From Neobacillus niacini (GTDB taxonomy: Bacteria; Bacillota; Bacilli; Bacillales; Cytobacillaceae): a stretch of 64,000 nt of DNA. How positions within the stretch are numbered: the stretch's first letter is position 1; every line of letters begins with the position of its first letter. The translations under genes were made by a program, and so were the position numbers. Below, piece by piece: positions 16,660-24,644 of the stretch. Below the pieces are notes generated by a model. The model did not search any database. It worked only from the letters and a program-made list of their open reading frames with translations, and was not told the origin of the DNA. The DNA is taken from contig NZ_BAWM01000006.1 of assembly GCF_000759675.1 (NCBI RefSeq), positions 62,001-126,000 of the forward strand, read 5' to 3'.

Positions 16660-16806
16660 TTGAAAAATAGGAGGGCAGCCTTTGCGATTCATTCACAAAT
16701 TCATGCAGCAAGACCTGATGTAATTGCAGGTGCACATGCCTATCTATTTACTGGAAGTCATGGTCATCTCTCGGACGTCCAGAAAAACATTATCGCGTCG
16801 CAATAG
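16660..16806 (+). pseudogene. Remnant of a class II aldolase/adducin-type gene
   Basis: The frame reads RAAFAIHSQIHAARPDVIAGAHAY, which closely resembles the metal-binding His-x-H region of class II aldolase-family proteins (IHxxIHxARPDVxAxxHAHS). The metal His after AHA is Tyr and the similarity stops shortly after. No start, ribosome binding site or the rest of the ~250-residue domain is present. The fragment sits between the HadB-like gene and the 52-bp repeat array. Confidence 0.45.
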
Positions 16807-16823
16807 TATATTGAATATAGCGG

Positions 16824-17198
16824 TTCATAGTGACTTAGAGATAGAATTTGAAAGGGTTTGGGGAACTATAGGGGGTTCATAGTGACTCAAGGATAGAATA
16901 TAAAAGGGTTTGGGTAACTATGGGAGGTACATTGTGCCGCAAAAGGAAAATTACAAAGTGGACCGGTCATTATAAGTAATTTGGAGTGACCAAAGAGCAT
17001 TCATAAAAAGCGTTTGGGTCATTCCAGGAGGTCTGGAGTGACCGAAGAGCATTCATAAAAAGCGTTTGGGTCATTCCAGGAGGTCTAGAGTGACCGAAGA
17101 GCATTCATAAAAAGTATTTGGGTAAATGCAGGTAGCCTAGAGTGAACAAAGAGCATTCATAAAAAGCATTTGGGTCACTCCAATTGTTTGGAGCAACC
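16824..17198. repeat. Tandem array of about seven 52-bp units
   Basis: Matching points recur at 16824, 16876, 16928, 16980, 17032, 17084, 17136 and about 17187. The middle units are nearly identical (GAGCATTCATAAAAAGCG, then TTTGGGTCATTCC, then AGGAGGTCT, then GGAGTGACC); the first three are more diverged. Each junction can fold as a stem-loop, GGTCATTCC pairing with GGAGTGACC around an 8-base loop. The period is not a multiple of three and stops interrupt the frames, so it is not coding. Confidence 0.9.
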
Positions 17199-17231
17199 TA
17201 GATAAGGGGGGAATGAGTGTGAATGATAGTA

Positions 17232-17253
17232 ACATACCAGCTAGTTAGTATGT
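17232..17253. promoter_or_regulatory. Second 22-bp palindromic operator
   Basis: ACATACCAGCT/AGTTAGTATGT, palindromic at 9 of 11 positions and matching the element at 13612-13633 in all outer positions. It lies 48 bases before the start of the SDR gene and probably binds the same TetR regulator. Confidence 0.65.
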
Positions 17254-17300
17254 AAATAATTCAATTAGATAGATTATTAATGATTATGGGGGAAACGACA

Positions 17301-18074
17301 ATGCATGTTAAGGAATTATTTGATTTAACAGGAAAAGTCGCGATTGTTACAGGCGGTGGAAGAGGTCTGGGTCAGCAAATCGCGGAAGGTTTTGCTGAAG
17401 CAGGTGCCAGCGTAGTGGTGTGCTCAAGGAAACTTGAGGCATGTCAGGAAGTAAGTGAAGGGTTAAAGAAAATAGGTGTGGATAGCCTTGCAATAAAATG
17501 CGATGTAACCAATCCAGAGGATGTAAAGAATGTTGTAGACCTTACGTTAGAAAGGTTTGGAAGAATTGACATCCTTGTTAATAATAGTGGTGCTACTTGG
17601 GGGGCACTGACGGAAGAAATGCCGCTCGAAGCTTGGAAAAAAGTAATCGACGTAAATGTAACAGGAACATTCCTTATGTCACAGACTGTAGGAAGAGTTA
17701 TGATCGAGCAGAAATCAGGAAAAATCATAAACATTGCCTCTGTTGCAGGTCTTAAGGGCAGTAATCCTAAATATATGAATACGATTGGCTACAATACCTC
17801 AAAAGGAGCAGTCATTACCTTTACAAAGGATTTAGCTGTTAAATGGGGTCAACACGGAATCTATGTAAATGCGATAGCCCCAGGTTTTTTTCCTACAAAA
17901 ATGACAAAAGGATTGCTAGAGAAAGGCAGCGAAGGAATTCTAGAAGGTACGCCATTGCGTAAGTTTGGTACAGATACCGACTTAAAAGGAGTTGCTCTTT
18001 TCCTAGCGGCACCTGCCTCTGATTTTATCACAGGGGACATTGTTGTCGTGGATGGCGGCGCACACGTAATGTAG
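17301..18074 (+). CDS. Short-chain dehydrogenase (gluconate 5-dehydrogenase-like subfamily)
   Basis: Classical SDR of 257 residues: cofactor loop TGGGRGLGQQ, NNSGATWGALTEEM, INIASVAG with the catalytic Ser two positions on, and YNTSKGAV (Tyr/Lys pair), then PGFFPTKMT. I chose ATG 17301 because GGGGGAA lies eight bases upstream; in-frame ATGs at 17280 and 17286 have no signal. It has its own operator/promoter region behind the repeat array. In this cluster it may oxidise a hydroxyacyl-CoA or an alcohol intermediate; the substrate cannot be read from sequence. Confidence 0.88.
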   Translation: MHVKELFDLTGKVAIVTGGGRGLGQQIAEGFAEAGASVVVCSRKLEACQEVSEGLKKIGVDSLAIKCDVTNPEDVKNVVDLTLERFGRIDILVNNSGATWGALTEEMPLEAWKKVIDVNVTGTFLMSQTVGRVMIEQKSGKIINIASVAGLKGSNPKYMNTIGYNTSKGAVITFTKDLAVKWGQHGIYVNAIAPGFFPTKMTKGLLEKGSEGILEGTPLRKFGTDTDLKGVALFLAAPASDFITGDIVVVDGGAHVM

Positions 18075-18105
18075 AGTGATAACTTGATAAAAGTGGTGAA
18101 GATAA

Positions 18106-18321
18106 ATGAAAAGGAAAGTAAATGTGAATGGCGGTGCGATTGCACATGGTCATCCACTTGGAGCGAAAGGTGCCATCTTGGCAACCAAAGCTGTTTATGA
18201 TCTTAAACGGACAAATGCAAGATATGCGCTCATTACGGCTTGTATTTGCGGCGGACAGGGTATTGCGACCATTATTGAACGAGAGTATTCCAGCTATGAA
18301 GCAGAAAATAATGGATGCTAG
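18106..18321 (+). pseudogene. C-terminal remnant of a thiolase
   Basis: Seventy-one codons that match only the C-terminal end of acetyl-CoA acyltransferases: [19 protein letters not shown] carries the catalytic His segment GHPLG, and [17 protein letters not shown] carries the C-x-G catalytic Cys region. The N-terminal ~320 residues, including the acyl-accepting Cys, are missing. It is preceded by AAGTGGTGAAG and could be translated, but cannot be a working thiolase. Its 3' end overlaps the TetR gene start, suggesting that a complete thiolase once stood here and lost its front by deletion. Confidence 0.8.
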
Positions 18322-18877
18322 TATCCATCTTTTTGACGAGAATGGTTTTAAATCCACTTCTATTAAAGATATCGTTGATTATATTGGAGTAACGAAGGGT
18401 ACCTTTTACTATTACTTTACCAGTAAGGAGGAATTGTTAAAGGATATTCATTTAGATTATATCGAGGATTTAATAAACAAACAGGAAGAAATCCTAGTAG
18501 ATTCAAGTATCAACTGTACAAATAAACTGTTTGAAATTGTCTATATGCTTATTAAAAATATTAGAACGAATAGACGAAGTGCTCGAATATTTATTAGGGA
18601 AATAAGACATTTATCTGAGGTAAACGGTGAAGAGATCCGGGATAAACGAAATAGATTCCGAGAAAATATTCAACTTCTGCTAGAGACTGGCATAAAAAAT
18701 GGCGAATTGAAAGCTGGTTGCCGTGCCGATATTTTAACCTTTGGAATACTAGGAATGACCAATTGGGGTTATTACTGGTTTAATCCGAACGGAGAAGTTT
18801 CAGCGAAAAAACTGGCAGAGATTTATGTGGATTTGATATTAAACGGAATAAATAAGAGTAAATATACAATAGGCTAA
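18296..18877 (+). CDS. TetR/AcrR-family regulator of the acyl-CoA cluster
   Basis: A 193-residue regulator with the TetR helix-turn-helix at the N-terminus ([17 protein letters not shown], then [22 protein letters not shown]). The ligand domain is of the FadR/acyl-CoA-responsive type, ending in Trp/Tyr-rich [14 protein letters not shown] 18296 lies inside the thiolase remnant, with only a weak GAGAG upstream; TTG 18275 in the same frame is an alternative, and coupling to the upstream frame may matter. It probably represses the cluster through the palindromes at 13612 and 17232 and is released by an acyl-CoA. Confidence 0.87.
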   Translation: MKQKIMDASIHLFDENGFKSTSIKDIVDYIGVTKGTFYYYFTSKEELLKDIHLDYIEDLINKQEEILVDSSINCTNKLFEIVYMLIKNIRTNRRSARIFIREIRHLSEVNGEEIRDKRNRFRENIQLLLETGIKNGELKAGCRADILTFGILGMTNWGYYWFNPNGEVSAKKLAEIYVDLILNGINKSKYTIG

Positions 18878-18904
18878 ATTCTCCGGGATTTTTTTATAAA
18901 AATG

Positions 18905-18919
18905 TTGACAGCGTTTACA
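18905..18919 (+). promoter_or_regulatory. Candidate CcpA cre site overlapping a -35 box
   Basis: TTGACAGCGTTTACA matches the cre consensus WTGNAARCGNWWWCA with one mismatch and includes a consensus -35 TTGACA. A perfect 14-bp palindrome ATAACTGCAGTTAT follows at 18920-18933. Both lie upstream of the acyl-CoA ligase, suggesting carbon catabolite repression and perhaps a second regulator. Confidence 0.5.
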
Positions 18920-18993
18920 ATAACTGCAGTTATGAATAAAGGAGTGAAGAATATTGCTTACTCTTCACTATGAACACCATATCTATTAAAGGA

Positions 18994-19024
18994 CCCTCTT
19001 GTGGTTAGTAGAACCCAAGGGGGG
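18994..19024 (+). other. Leader hairpin before the acyl-CoA ligase
   Basis: CCCTCTTGTGGTT (18994-19006) can pair with AACCCAAGGGGGG (19012-19024) with two bulges and a short loop. No T-run follows, so it is not a simple terminator; it may affect transcript stability. Confidence 0.3.
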
Positions 19025-19084
19025 ATTCTTGTGTGAATGTATTTCCATTTTTTTGAAAAGCTTCCTTTGAAAGGAGAGGGTGTT

Positions 19085-20605
19085 GTGAGGCTAAGTAATT
19101 TGCTTGAAATAAACATCAGACAGTTTGGCGAGTATCCTTTTTTATATTTTAAAGAAAAGCAATATACAAACATTGAATGTAAGCTGTTTGCGGACCAATT
19201 CGCAAGCGGGCTCCGTATGCATGGTATTAATGAGGGTGATAAAGTCATCGTTTGTCTGCCAAACTGTCCAGAAGTTATTTTTGCTTATCAAGGCATAACC
19301 AGATTAGGCGCTATTATCGTTCCTGTTATGTTCACGCTCCATCCCAAAGAACTGCATTATATTGCTTTGAATTCTGGGGCAAAAGCAGTGATAACATCCT
19401 CACTTATTCTAGGAAATGTAGAGAAAGCCCTTGAGGGAGTAACTTTTAAACCATTAGTCGTGGTAGTTGATGAGCCCTCAAGTGAGCATAGTCTTAATTT
19501 TTATGATGTAAAGGCTAATCATTATACTCCAGTTCAAACAATCATCGGAAAGGAGGATGATACAGCTGTTATTCTCTACACATCTGGTACAACTGGAAAT
19601 CCAAAAGGTGTTCTGTTGACCCATAAAAATTTAACGAGTAACGCTGAAAATTCGGCCAAACATAATGAACTAGAACGAGGGACCACACTTGGAGTTCTTC
19701 CTCTTGCGCATGTCTATGGGCTGACCATCTCAAATATTTGCTTTTTAATGGGCAGCTCGATTGTTATTTTTTCTAGCTTTGACACTAAAGCGATATTTAA
19801 AGCAATTGAGAAATATGAAGTGAAGACTTTTTCGGCAGTCCCAGCAATGATTCATGCATTAGTTTCGTACCCTTATGCGGATCAATATAACACCTCAAGC
19901 CTCGAATCTGTTGGTTCAGGTTCGGCACCACTTCCTGTCGCCTTGCATCATGCTTTTGAAAAAAAGTTTGGTGCTAAGGTGTTTGAAGGCTACGGTTTAT
20001 CAGAGGCAGCTCCTATTGTAACAGCACATAAGAATGGGATTGAAATTAAACCAGGCTCAGTTGGGATTCCAATTCCAGGAGTGGAGGTGAAAATCGTCAA
20101 CGACAATGGAGTCGAAGTGGATTGTGGAGAAGTTGGTGAACTTTGTGTCCGCGGTGAAAATGTGACACCAGGCTATTATCAAAATGTTGAAGAATCAAGG
20201 CGGGTTCTGATCGATTCCTGGTTACATACAGGTGATATGGCACGAATGGATGATGAAGGTTATCTCTATGTCGTCGATAGGAAAAAGGACCTGATCATTC
20301 GTGGTGGATTTAATGTCTATCCACGAGATGTAGAAGAGATTCTAAATGCTCATGATAATGTTTCGGAAGCGGCGGTGGTAGGTGTCCCTGATGAAAAGAT
20401 GGGAGAAGAAATGGTAGCATGTGTCGTTCTGAAACCGGAAGCAGTTGTAAGTGAACATGAATTAATTCGTTATTGTCAGGAGCATTTAGCCAAAAACAAA
20501 ACCCCAATGAGAATTGTTTTTCTTGAAACTCTTCCAAGGAACGGTGTCGGAAAAATTTTAAAGACACACCTGCGCAAAACAATGGCTGAAATAGAGATTA
20601 AGTAA
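19085..20605 (+). CDS. Long-chain acyl-CoA ligase (AMP-forming)
   Basis: A 506-residue ANL-superfamily enzyme that activates a carboxylic acid to acyl-CoA. The P-loop YTSGTTGNPKG, GYGLSEAAPIV (A5), TGDMARMDDEGYLYVVDRKKD (A7/A8) and the C-terminal catalytic Lys in RNGVGKILK are all present. GTG 19085 has AAAGGAGAGG five bases upstream and is preferred over the frame start at 19037. It opens the second half of the cluster, followed at 14-19 base spacing by R2lox, aldehyde and alcohol dehydrogenases, so its substrate is probably the acid those enzymes deliver. Likely controlled by the cre-like site upstream. Confidence 0.93.
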   Translation: MRLSNLLEINIRQFGEYPFLYFKEKQYTNIECKLFADQFASGLRMHGINEGDKVIVCLPNCPEVIFAYQGITRLGAIIVPVMFTLHPKELHYIALNSGAKAVITSSLILGNVEKALEGVTFKPLVVVVDEPSSEHSLNFYDVKANHYTPVQTIIGKEDDTAVILYTSGTTGNPKGVLLTHKNLTSNAENSAKHNELERGTTLGVLPLAHVYGLTISNICFLMGSSIVIFSSFDTKAIFKAIEKYEVKTFSAVPAMIHALVSYPYADQYNTSSLESVGSGSAPLPVALHHAFEKKFGAKVFEGYGLSEAAPIVTAHKNGIEIKPGSVGIPIPGVEVKIVNDNGVEVDCGEVGELCVRGENVTPGYYQNVEESRRVLIDSWLHTGDMARMDDEGYLYVVDRKKDLIIRGGFNVYPRDVEEILNAHDNVSEAAVVGVPDEKMGEEMVACVVLKPEAVVSEHELIRYCQEHLAKNKTPMRIVFLETLPRNGVGKILKTHLRKTMAEIEIK

Positions 20606-20619
20606 TTAGGAGGTTAAAT

Positions 20620-21513
20620 ATGACAGAGAGAAAAATGTTAACGACGAGTAAAAGAGGATTATTGGAGGATTCCTTCCCGTATCGTTTATACCAAAAGGCA
20701 AAACGTCTTGGTACCTGGAATCCAGCTGACATCGATTTTAGTCAGGATGCAAGAGACTGGAGAATGCTAAATACAGATCAGCAGGAAGATATTCTTCGGT
20801 TGATTTCTCAGTTTCAAGCAGGAGAGGAAGCCGTGACACTAGATTTGCTCCCCCTGATCATGGCAATTGCAAAAGAAGGACGTCTTGAAGAAGAGATGTT
20901 CTTAACCACCTTTTTATATGAGGAAGCAAAGCATACGGAATTTTTCCGGCTTGCATTAAATGCGATTGGTGAAAGAGGGGACTTATCCCATTTCCATACA
21001 GAAACCTACAAAAAAATCTTCTATGAAATTCTCCCAACTACGATGGCACGTCTTGTGACGGACCAATCTCCAGAAGCAATTGCAGAAGCATCCGTTGTTT
21101 ATAACATGTTTGTTGAAGGAGTCTTAGCAGAAACCGGGTATTTTTCATTTTATCAAGCACTAGAAACAGCAAATATAATGCCAGGACTATTAGAAGGCAT
21201 AGGGAATCTGAAAAAGGATGAGTCTAGGCATATTGGCTATGGCACCTTTCTGCTTCAAAGATTGATTTGTGAGTATCCTCATCTCTTTGATTTTGTAGCT
21301 GCGAAAATGACAGAATTAACCCCATTATCCTTAAGGTTAAATGAGGAGGGTATTGCAGGAAGGGAGGTAAGTGCATTCGGCGGTGATCCAGCATTGGTGA
21401 TGAATTTCACGGTAAAACAGCTGTCAGTACGGATGGAAATCTTAGCGCGAGCAAGAGGCAAAAAAATCGAAGAGATTTATAGATTCTCAGAAAGTGAACT
21501 TGGTGTTTTATAA
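20620..21513 (+). CDS. R2-like ligand-binding oxidase (R2lox)
   Basis: A 297-residue ferritin-like protein of the R2lox group, relatives of ribonucleotide reductase R2 that carry a Mn/Fe cofactor and bind a fatty-acid-like ligand. Metal ligands read directly from the sequence are Glu69, Glu102, His105 (EEAKH), Glu166, Glu201 and His204 (DESRH). The residues of the known Val-Tyr ether cross-link are also present: Val72 (GEEAVT) and Tyr161 (VVYNMF). Numbering is almost that of the Geobacillus kaustophilus protein. It is a two-electron oxidase of unknown natural substrate. Here it lies between an acyl-CoA ligase and an aldehyde dehydrogenase, which suggests oxidation of an aliphatic substrate. 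AGGAGG precedes the ATG. Confidence 0.9.
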   Translation: MTERKMLTTSKRGLLEDSFPYRLYQKAKRLGTWNPADIDFSQDARDWRMLNTDQQEDILRLISQFQAGEEAVTLDLLPLIMAIAKEGRLEEEMFLTTFLYEEAKHTEFFRLALNAIGERGDLSHFHTETYKKIFYEILPTTMARLVTDQSPEAIAEASVVYNMFVEGVLAETGYFSFYQALETANIMPGLLEGIGNLKKDESRHIGYGTFLLQRLICEYPHLFDFVAAKMTELTPLSLRLNEEGIAGREVSAFGGDPALVMNFTVKQLSVRMEILARARGKKIEEIYRFSESELGVL

Positions 21514-21528
21514 AAAGGAGGAACTAAA

Positions 21529-23052
21529 ATGGCAGTAAAAGTTGAAGTTCAAAGTTTCCCGCTGTTTATTAATGGAAAGTGGGAACCTGCAAGCAATCAA
21601 GAAACCTTTGATGTATATAACCCAGCAACAGGCGAACTTGTTGCGAAAGTGGCAAAAGGTACTGCCGAAGATGTTGATCGTGCCGTACAGGCAGCAAGGG
21701 ACGCGTTTGATAACACCGATTGGAAAAATATGAATCCGAAAGACCGCGCCAAAGTCCTCTATGCAATTTCCTATCAAATTGCTGAGCATGCTGAGGAGTT
21801 AGCGTACTTAGAAGCGATTAGCTCTGGCGGTACAGTACGGAGAATTGGCAACAGTGATATTTTGCAAATGGTTGATTTATTTCAAAATCTAGCAAATTTT
21901 ACGCTAGAATACCCTTTTTCCGAAACCTTGCCAGTACCACCATTTCCAGGACCTGCACATAATTTTATCTGGCGGGAACCATTTGGGGTATGTGCTGCAA
22001 TAACACCTTGGAATTTACCGATGGTCATTGCGACATGGAAAATAGCCCCTGCGTTAGCAATGGGAAATACAGTGGTGATCAAACCTGCTAGCTATACACC
22101 GTTATCAACCTTAAAACTGGCCGAATTGATTTCAAATGTCGTTCCACCTGGAGTCATTAACGTCGTAACAGGTCATGGGGCTGAAATTGGAGAAGCGTTA
22201 GTTCGCCATCCAAAGGTTGACAAGGTAGCCTTCACTGGATCAACCGAGGTAGGCAGAAGAATCATGGGATTGGCTTCAGAAACAATTAAAAATACAACCT
22301 TAGAGCTTGGCGGGAAGTCACCTAACATTCTTTTAGAGGACGCGGATCTTAGCATCGCCCTGCCAGGCAGTCTGTTTGGAGTTTTCTTACATTCTGGGCA
22401 GCTATGTGAGAGCGGCACACGCTTGTTTGTACCAGATTCCTTATACGATCAAGTCGTTGCAGGACTTGTATCCCTAACTAGCAACTTGAAGCTTGGAAAT
22501 CCACTAGATCCGATGACAGATGTCGGTCCTGTCATTTCTAAAAAACAAAAAGAAACTATTCTTTCATATATTGAGGCAGGTAAACAAGAAGGAGCTACCC
22601 TTGTTTGTGGTGGAAAAGATGTCAAGGTGGCAGGGTGTGAAGATGGATATTTTGTAGAGCCAACCATTTTCACCAATGTGACCAACGATATGAAAATTGC
22701 ACAGGAAGAAATTTTTGGACCTGTGTTATGTGTGATTCGCTATTCTGAGTTAGACGAAGCCATTAAAATGGCTAATGATACGATCTATGGATTGGCAGCT
22801 GGTGTTTGGACACGTGATGTTAATAAAGCGTATGAGGTTGCCAGAAAACTACAAGCTGGTGTCGTTTGGATTAATGACTGGCATATGCTTAGAAGCGATG
22901 CACCATTTGGCGGTTATAAGCAAAGTGGAATTGGCAGAGAAATGGGGCAGCAATCACTAGACGCATATACACAATCAAAGCATGTTCACACGTCCATGTC
23001 TCCGGAACTTGAAAGACGCAACTGGTATGGAATTCTGTTTGGCCAAAACTAA
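21529..23052 (+). CDS. NAD(P)-dependent aldehyde dehydrogenase
   Basis: A 507-residue class 3/betaine-aldehyde-type ALDH. The Rossmann-domain PWNLPM and FTGSTEVGRR, the general base Glu259 in TLELGGKSPN, the catalytic Cys293 in HSGQLCESG, and EEIFGPV with the C-terminal PFGGYKQSGIGREMG are all complete. It starts at ATG 21529 behind AAAGGAGG, 15 bases after R2lox, in the same operon. It should oxidise an aldehyde produced by the following alcohol dehydrogenase (or by R2lox) to the acid used by the acyl-CoA ligase. Confidence 0.95.
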   Translation: MAVKVEVQSFPLFINGKWEPASNQETFDVYNPATGELVAKVAKGTAEDVDRAVQAARDAFDNTDWKNMNPKDRAKVLYAISYQIAEHAEELAYLEAISSGGTVRRIGNSDILQMVDLFQNLANFTLEYPFSETLPVPPFPGPAHNFIWREPFGVCAAITPWNLPMVIATWKIAPALAMGNTVVIKPASYTPLSTLKLAELISNVVPPGVINVVTGHGAEIGEALVRHPKVDKVAFTGSTEVGRRIMGLASETIKNTTLELGGKSPNILLEDADLSIALPGSLFGVFLHSGQLCESGTRLFVPDSLYDQVVAGLVSLTSNLKLGNPLDPMTDVGPVISKKQKETILSYIEAGKQEGATLVCGGKDVKVAGCEDGYFVEPTIFTNVTNDMKIAQEEIFGPVLCVIRYSELDEAIKMANDTIYGLAAGVWTRDVNKAYEVARKLQAGVVWINDWHMLRSDAPFGGYKQSGIGREMGQQSLDAYTQSKHVHTSMSPELERRNWYGILFGQN

Positions 23053-23071
23053 TGAAGAGGTGAAGAAGATA

Positions 23072-24280
23072 ATGGGAACTTCCTTATCACAGTTTATGCT
23101 TCGTACTGGTATTTACAGCGGTTCGAACTCACGGGCAATGGTCCCTAGCTTATTTGCAGGCCTTGGTGCGAAAAGAGTAGTTCTTTTAAGTGACAGAGGG
23201 TTAGAAAAAGCCGGTGTCGTTAAAAAGGTTGCAGAAATATTTAATTTAACAGGTCATGGAAGCGGTCCACAGCTGGTCGGTCAATATCTTGATATTACCC
23301 AGGATGCGGAAAGCCGCTGCATTAATGATGCAGTCCGTTATGTAAAGGAAGTGAGTGGAGATGCCCTGCTGGCGGTCGGAGGCGGCAGTGTTATCGATAC
23401 CGTTAAAGGTGTAAAATATGCGCTTCATAAAGGATTATCGGATATTAAAGAAGCGATTTCAGGCGGCCTATTATATGAACAGTTTCCAAAGGCAAACTTT
23501 ATCCCGATTCCACATATCGCGATTCCGACAACAGCGGGAACAGGCTCGGAAGTGTCTCCAGTCGCAGTAATATTTAATGAAGATATACAAATGAAAACAA
23601 ATATTATTAACCCGTTTATTAATGCGGATATGGCGATTCTTGATCCTGATTTAACCGTTGGACTTCCGCCTTTCATCACGGCCTTTACTGGGTTTGACGC
23701 CTTAACACACGCGATTGAAGCTCTGGCATCACCAACAGCCACAGCACTGACTGATGCTTATGCACTGCATGCGATTCGTTTAATTGAAAAAAATCTTCCA
23801 GTAGCAGTTGCGGAGGGTACGAATTTAGCGGCACGAATGGATTTACTGCAAGCGAGCTTAATGGGAATCACGGCCTTTAGCTTTGCTTTGAATGCGATTC
23901 CGGTGCACAATATGGCGCACGCCTACGGGGCATTGTTCCGCATTCCACATGGATTGGCAAATGCCGTATTTTTGCCAGTGGTCATGGAAATGGTACCTGC
24001 TTTATACCTTCCAAAGGTAAATGAGCTTGCTTCTGCCTTGGATGTGGAAGTGAAGGGGGATACAGCTGAAGCGGCATTAGCGAAGGTAGTAGAAAAAATC
24101 CGTTTACTGCAGCATAAGGTTGGTCTTCCTGCCGATTTCAAACAGTACAACATTACCGAAGAAAATCTAGCACAGTCCATACCTGCGGTTATGAAAGACC
24201 CTGCTGCACTAAACTTCCCAATGCCAAAAGAATTGATTGCAGCAATTGGTCAAAGGGTTGTTCCTCTAGGAGTAAAATAA
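23072..24280 (+). CDS. Iron-containing alcohol dehydrogenase
   Basis: A 402-residue group III (iron-type) alcohol dehydrogenase. The nucleotide site GGGSVIDTVKG is near residue 100, PTTAGTGSEVSPVAV follows, and the metal-binding segments FDALTHAIEA, HNMAHAYGALFRIPHG are intact. The start is ATG 23072 behind AGAGGTGA, 19 bases after the ALDH stop; the longer frame runs inside the ALDH gene. As last gene of the operon it supplies the alcohol-to-aldehyde step. A terminator hairpin follows at 24295. Confidence 0.93.
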   Translation: MGTSLSQFMLRTGIYSGSNSRAMVPSLFAGLGAKRVVLLSDRGLEKAGVVKKVAEIFNLTGHGSGPQLVGQYLDITQDAESRCINDAVRYVKEVSGDALLAVGGGSVIDTVKGVKYALHKGLSDIKEAISGGLLYEQFPKANFIPIPHIAIPTTAGTGSEVSPVAVIFNEDIQMKTNIINPFINADMAILDPDLTVGLPPFITAFTGFDALTHAIEALASPTATALTDAYALHAIRLIEKNLPVAVAEGTNLAARMDLLQASLMGITAFSFALNAIPVHNMAHAYGALFRIPHGLANAVFLPVVMEMVPALYLPKVNELASALDVEVKGDTAEAALAKVVEKIRLLQHKVGLPADFKQYNITEENLAQSIPAVMKDPAALNFPMPKELIAAIGQRVVPLGVK

Positions 24281-24294
24281 AGTATAATAGATTG

Positions 24295-24336
24295 AACCAG
24301 TCAGTGGCGTATGAGCTGCTGGCTGGGTTTGTTTTT
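24295..24336 (+). terminator. Terminator of the R2lox/ALDH/ADH operon
   Basis: AACCAGTCAG (24295-24304) pairs with CTGGCTGGGTT after a loop, followed by TGTTTTT. Confidence 0.75.
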
Positions 24337-24371
24337 ATGAAAAAAGGTCAATTAGGTTGGTTGTAAATGAG

Positions 24372-24476
24372 CTTCGCGAGTAAAAGGGAAAATTTGGAGT
24401 GTAAAATACATAATTCAGCGAGTAAATGGCACAAACTTGCGAGAAAAAGGAGAAATCTCGCGAGTAAATGAAGTTT
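24372..24476. repeat. Tandem array of five 21-bp units
   Basis: The core GCGAGTAAA recurs at 24376, 24397 (as GGAGTGTAAAA), 24418, 24439 and 24460, exactly 21 bases apart, with a common A/G-rich remainder. It fills most of the gap between the alcohol dehydrogenase and the pyrophosphatase. There is no convincing frame or ribosome binding site, so it is not taken as coding. Confidence 0.8.
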
Positions 24477-24486
24477 TCCATGATAC

Positions 24487-24530
24487 AGAACAGGGTACTA
24501 TCATGGATATGGTGCCATGTTCTTAGTTTT
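24487..24530 (+). terminator. Hairpin with T-rich tail upstream of ppaC
   Basis: AGAACAGGGTAC (24487-24498) pairs with GTGCCATGTTCT (24512-24523) at 10 of 12 positions, followed by TAGTTTTATT. No gene lies directly before it, so it may be a second terminator or an attenuator-like element. The remaining bases to 24644 hold nothing I can identify beyond the ppaC ribosome binding site. Confidence 0.45.
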
Positions 24531-24644
24531 ATTAGACATTAAATTTTTTTGAATCCTAGTAAAGAATCATATATAATTTTCGTTAGGGTCAATCTCAGTA
24601 ATGGAGCTTGTCTACATATTTTAATACGATTAGGAGTCAAAACA

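Noticed and set aside
16824..17198. CRISPR array
   Set aside because: The 52-bp units are contiguous tandem repeats without unique spacers, and no cas gene is present.
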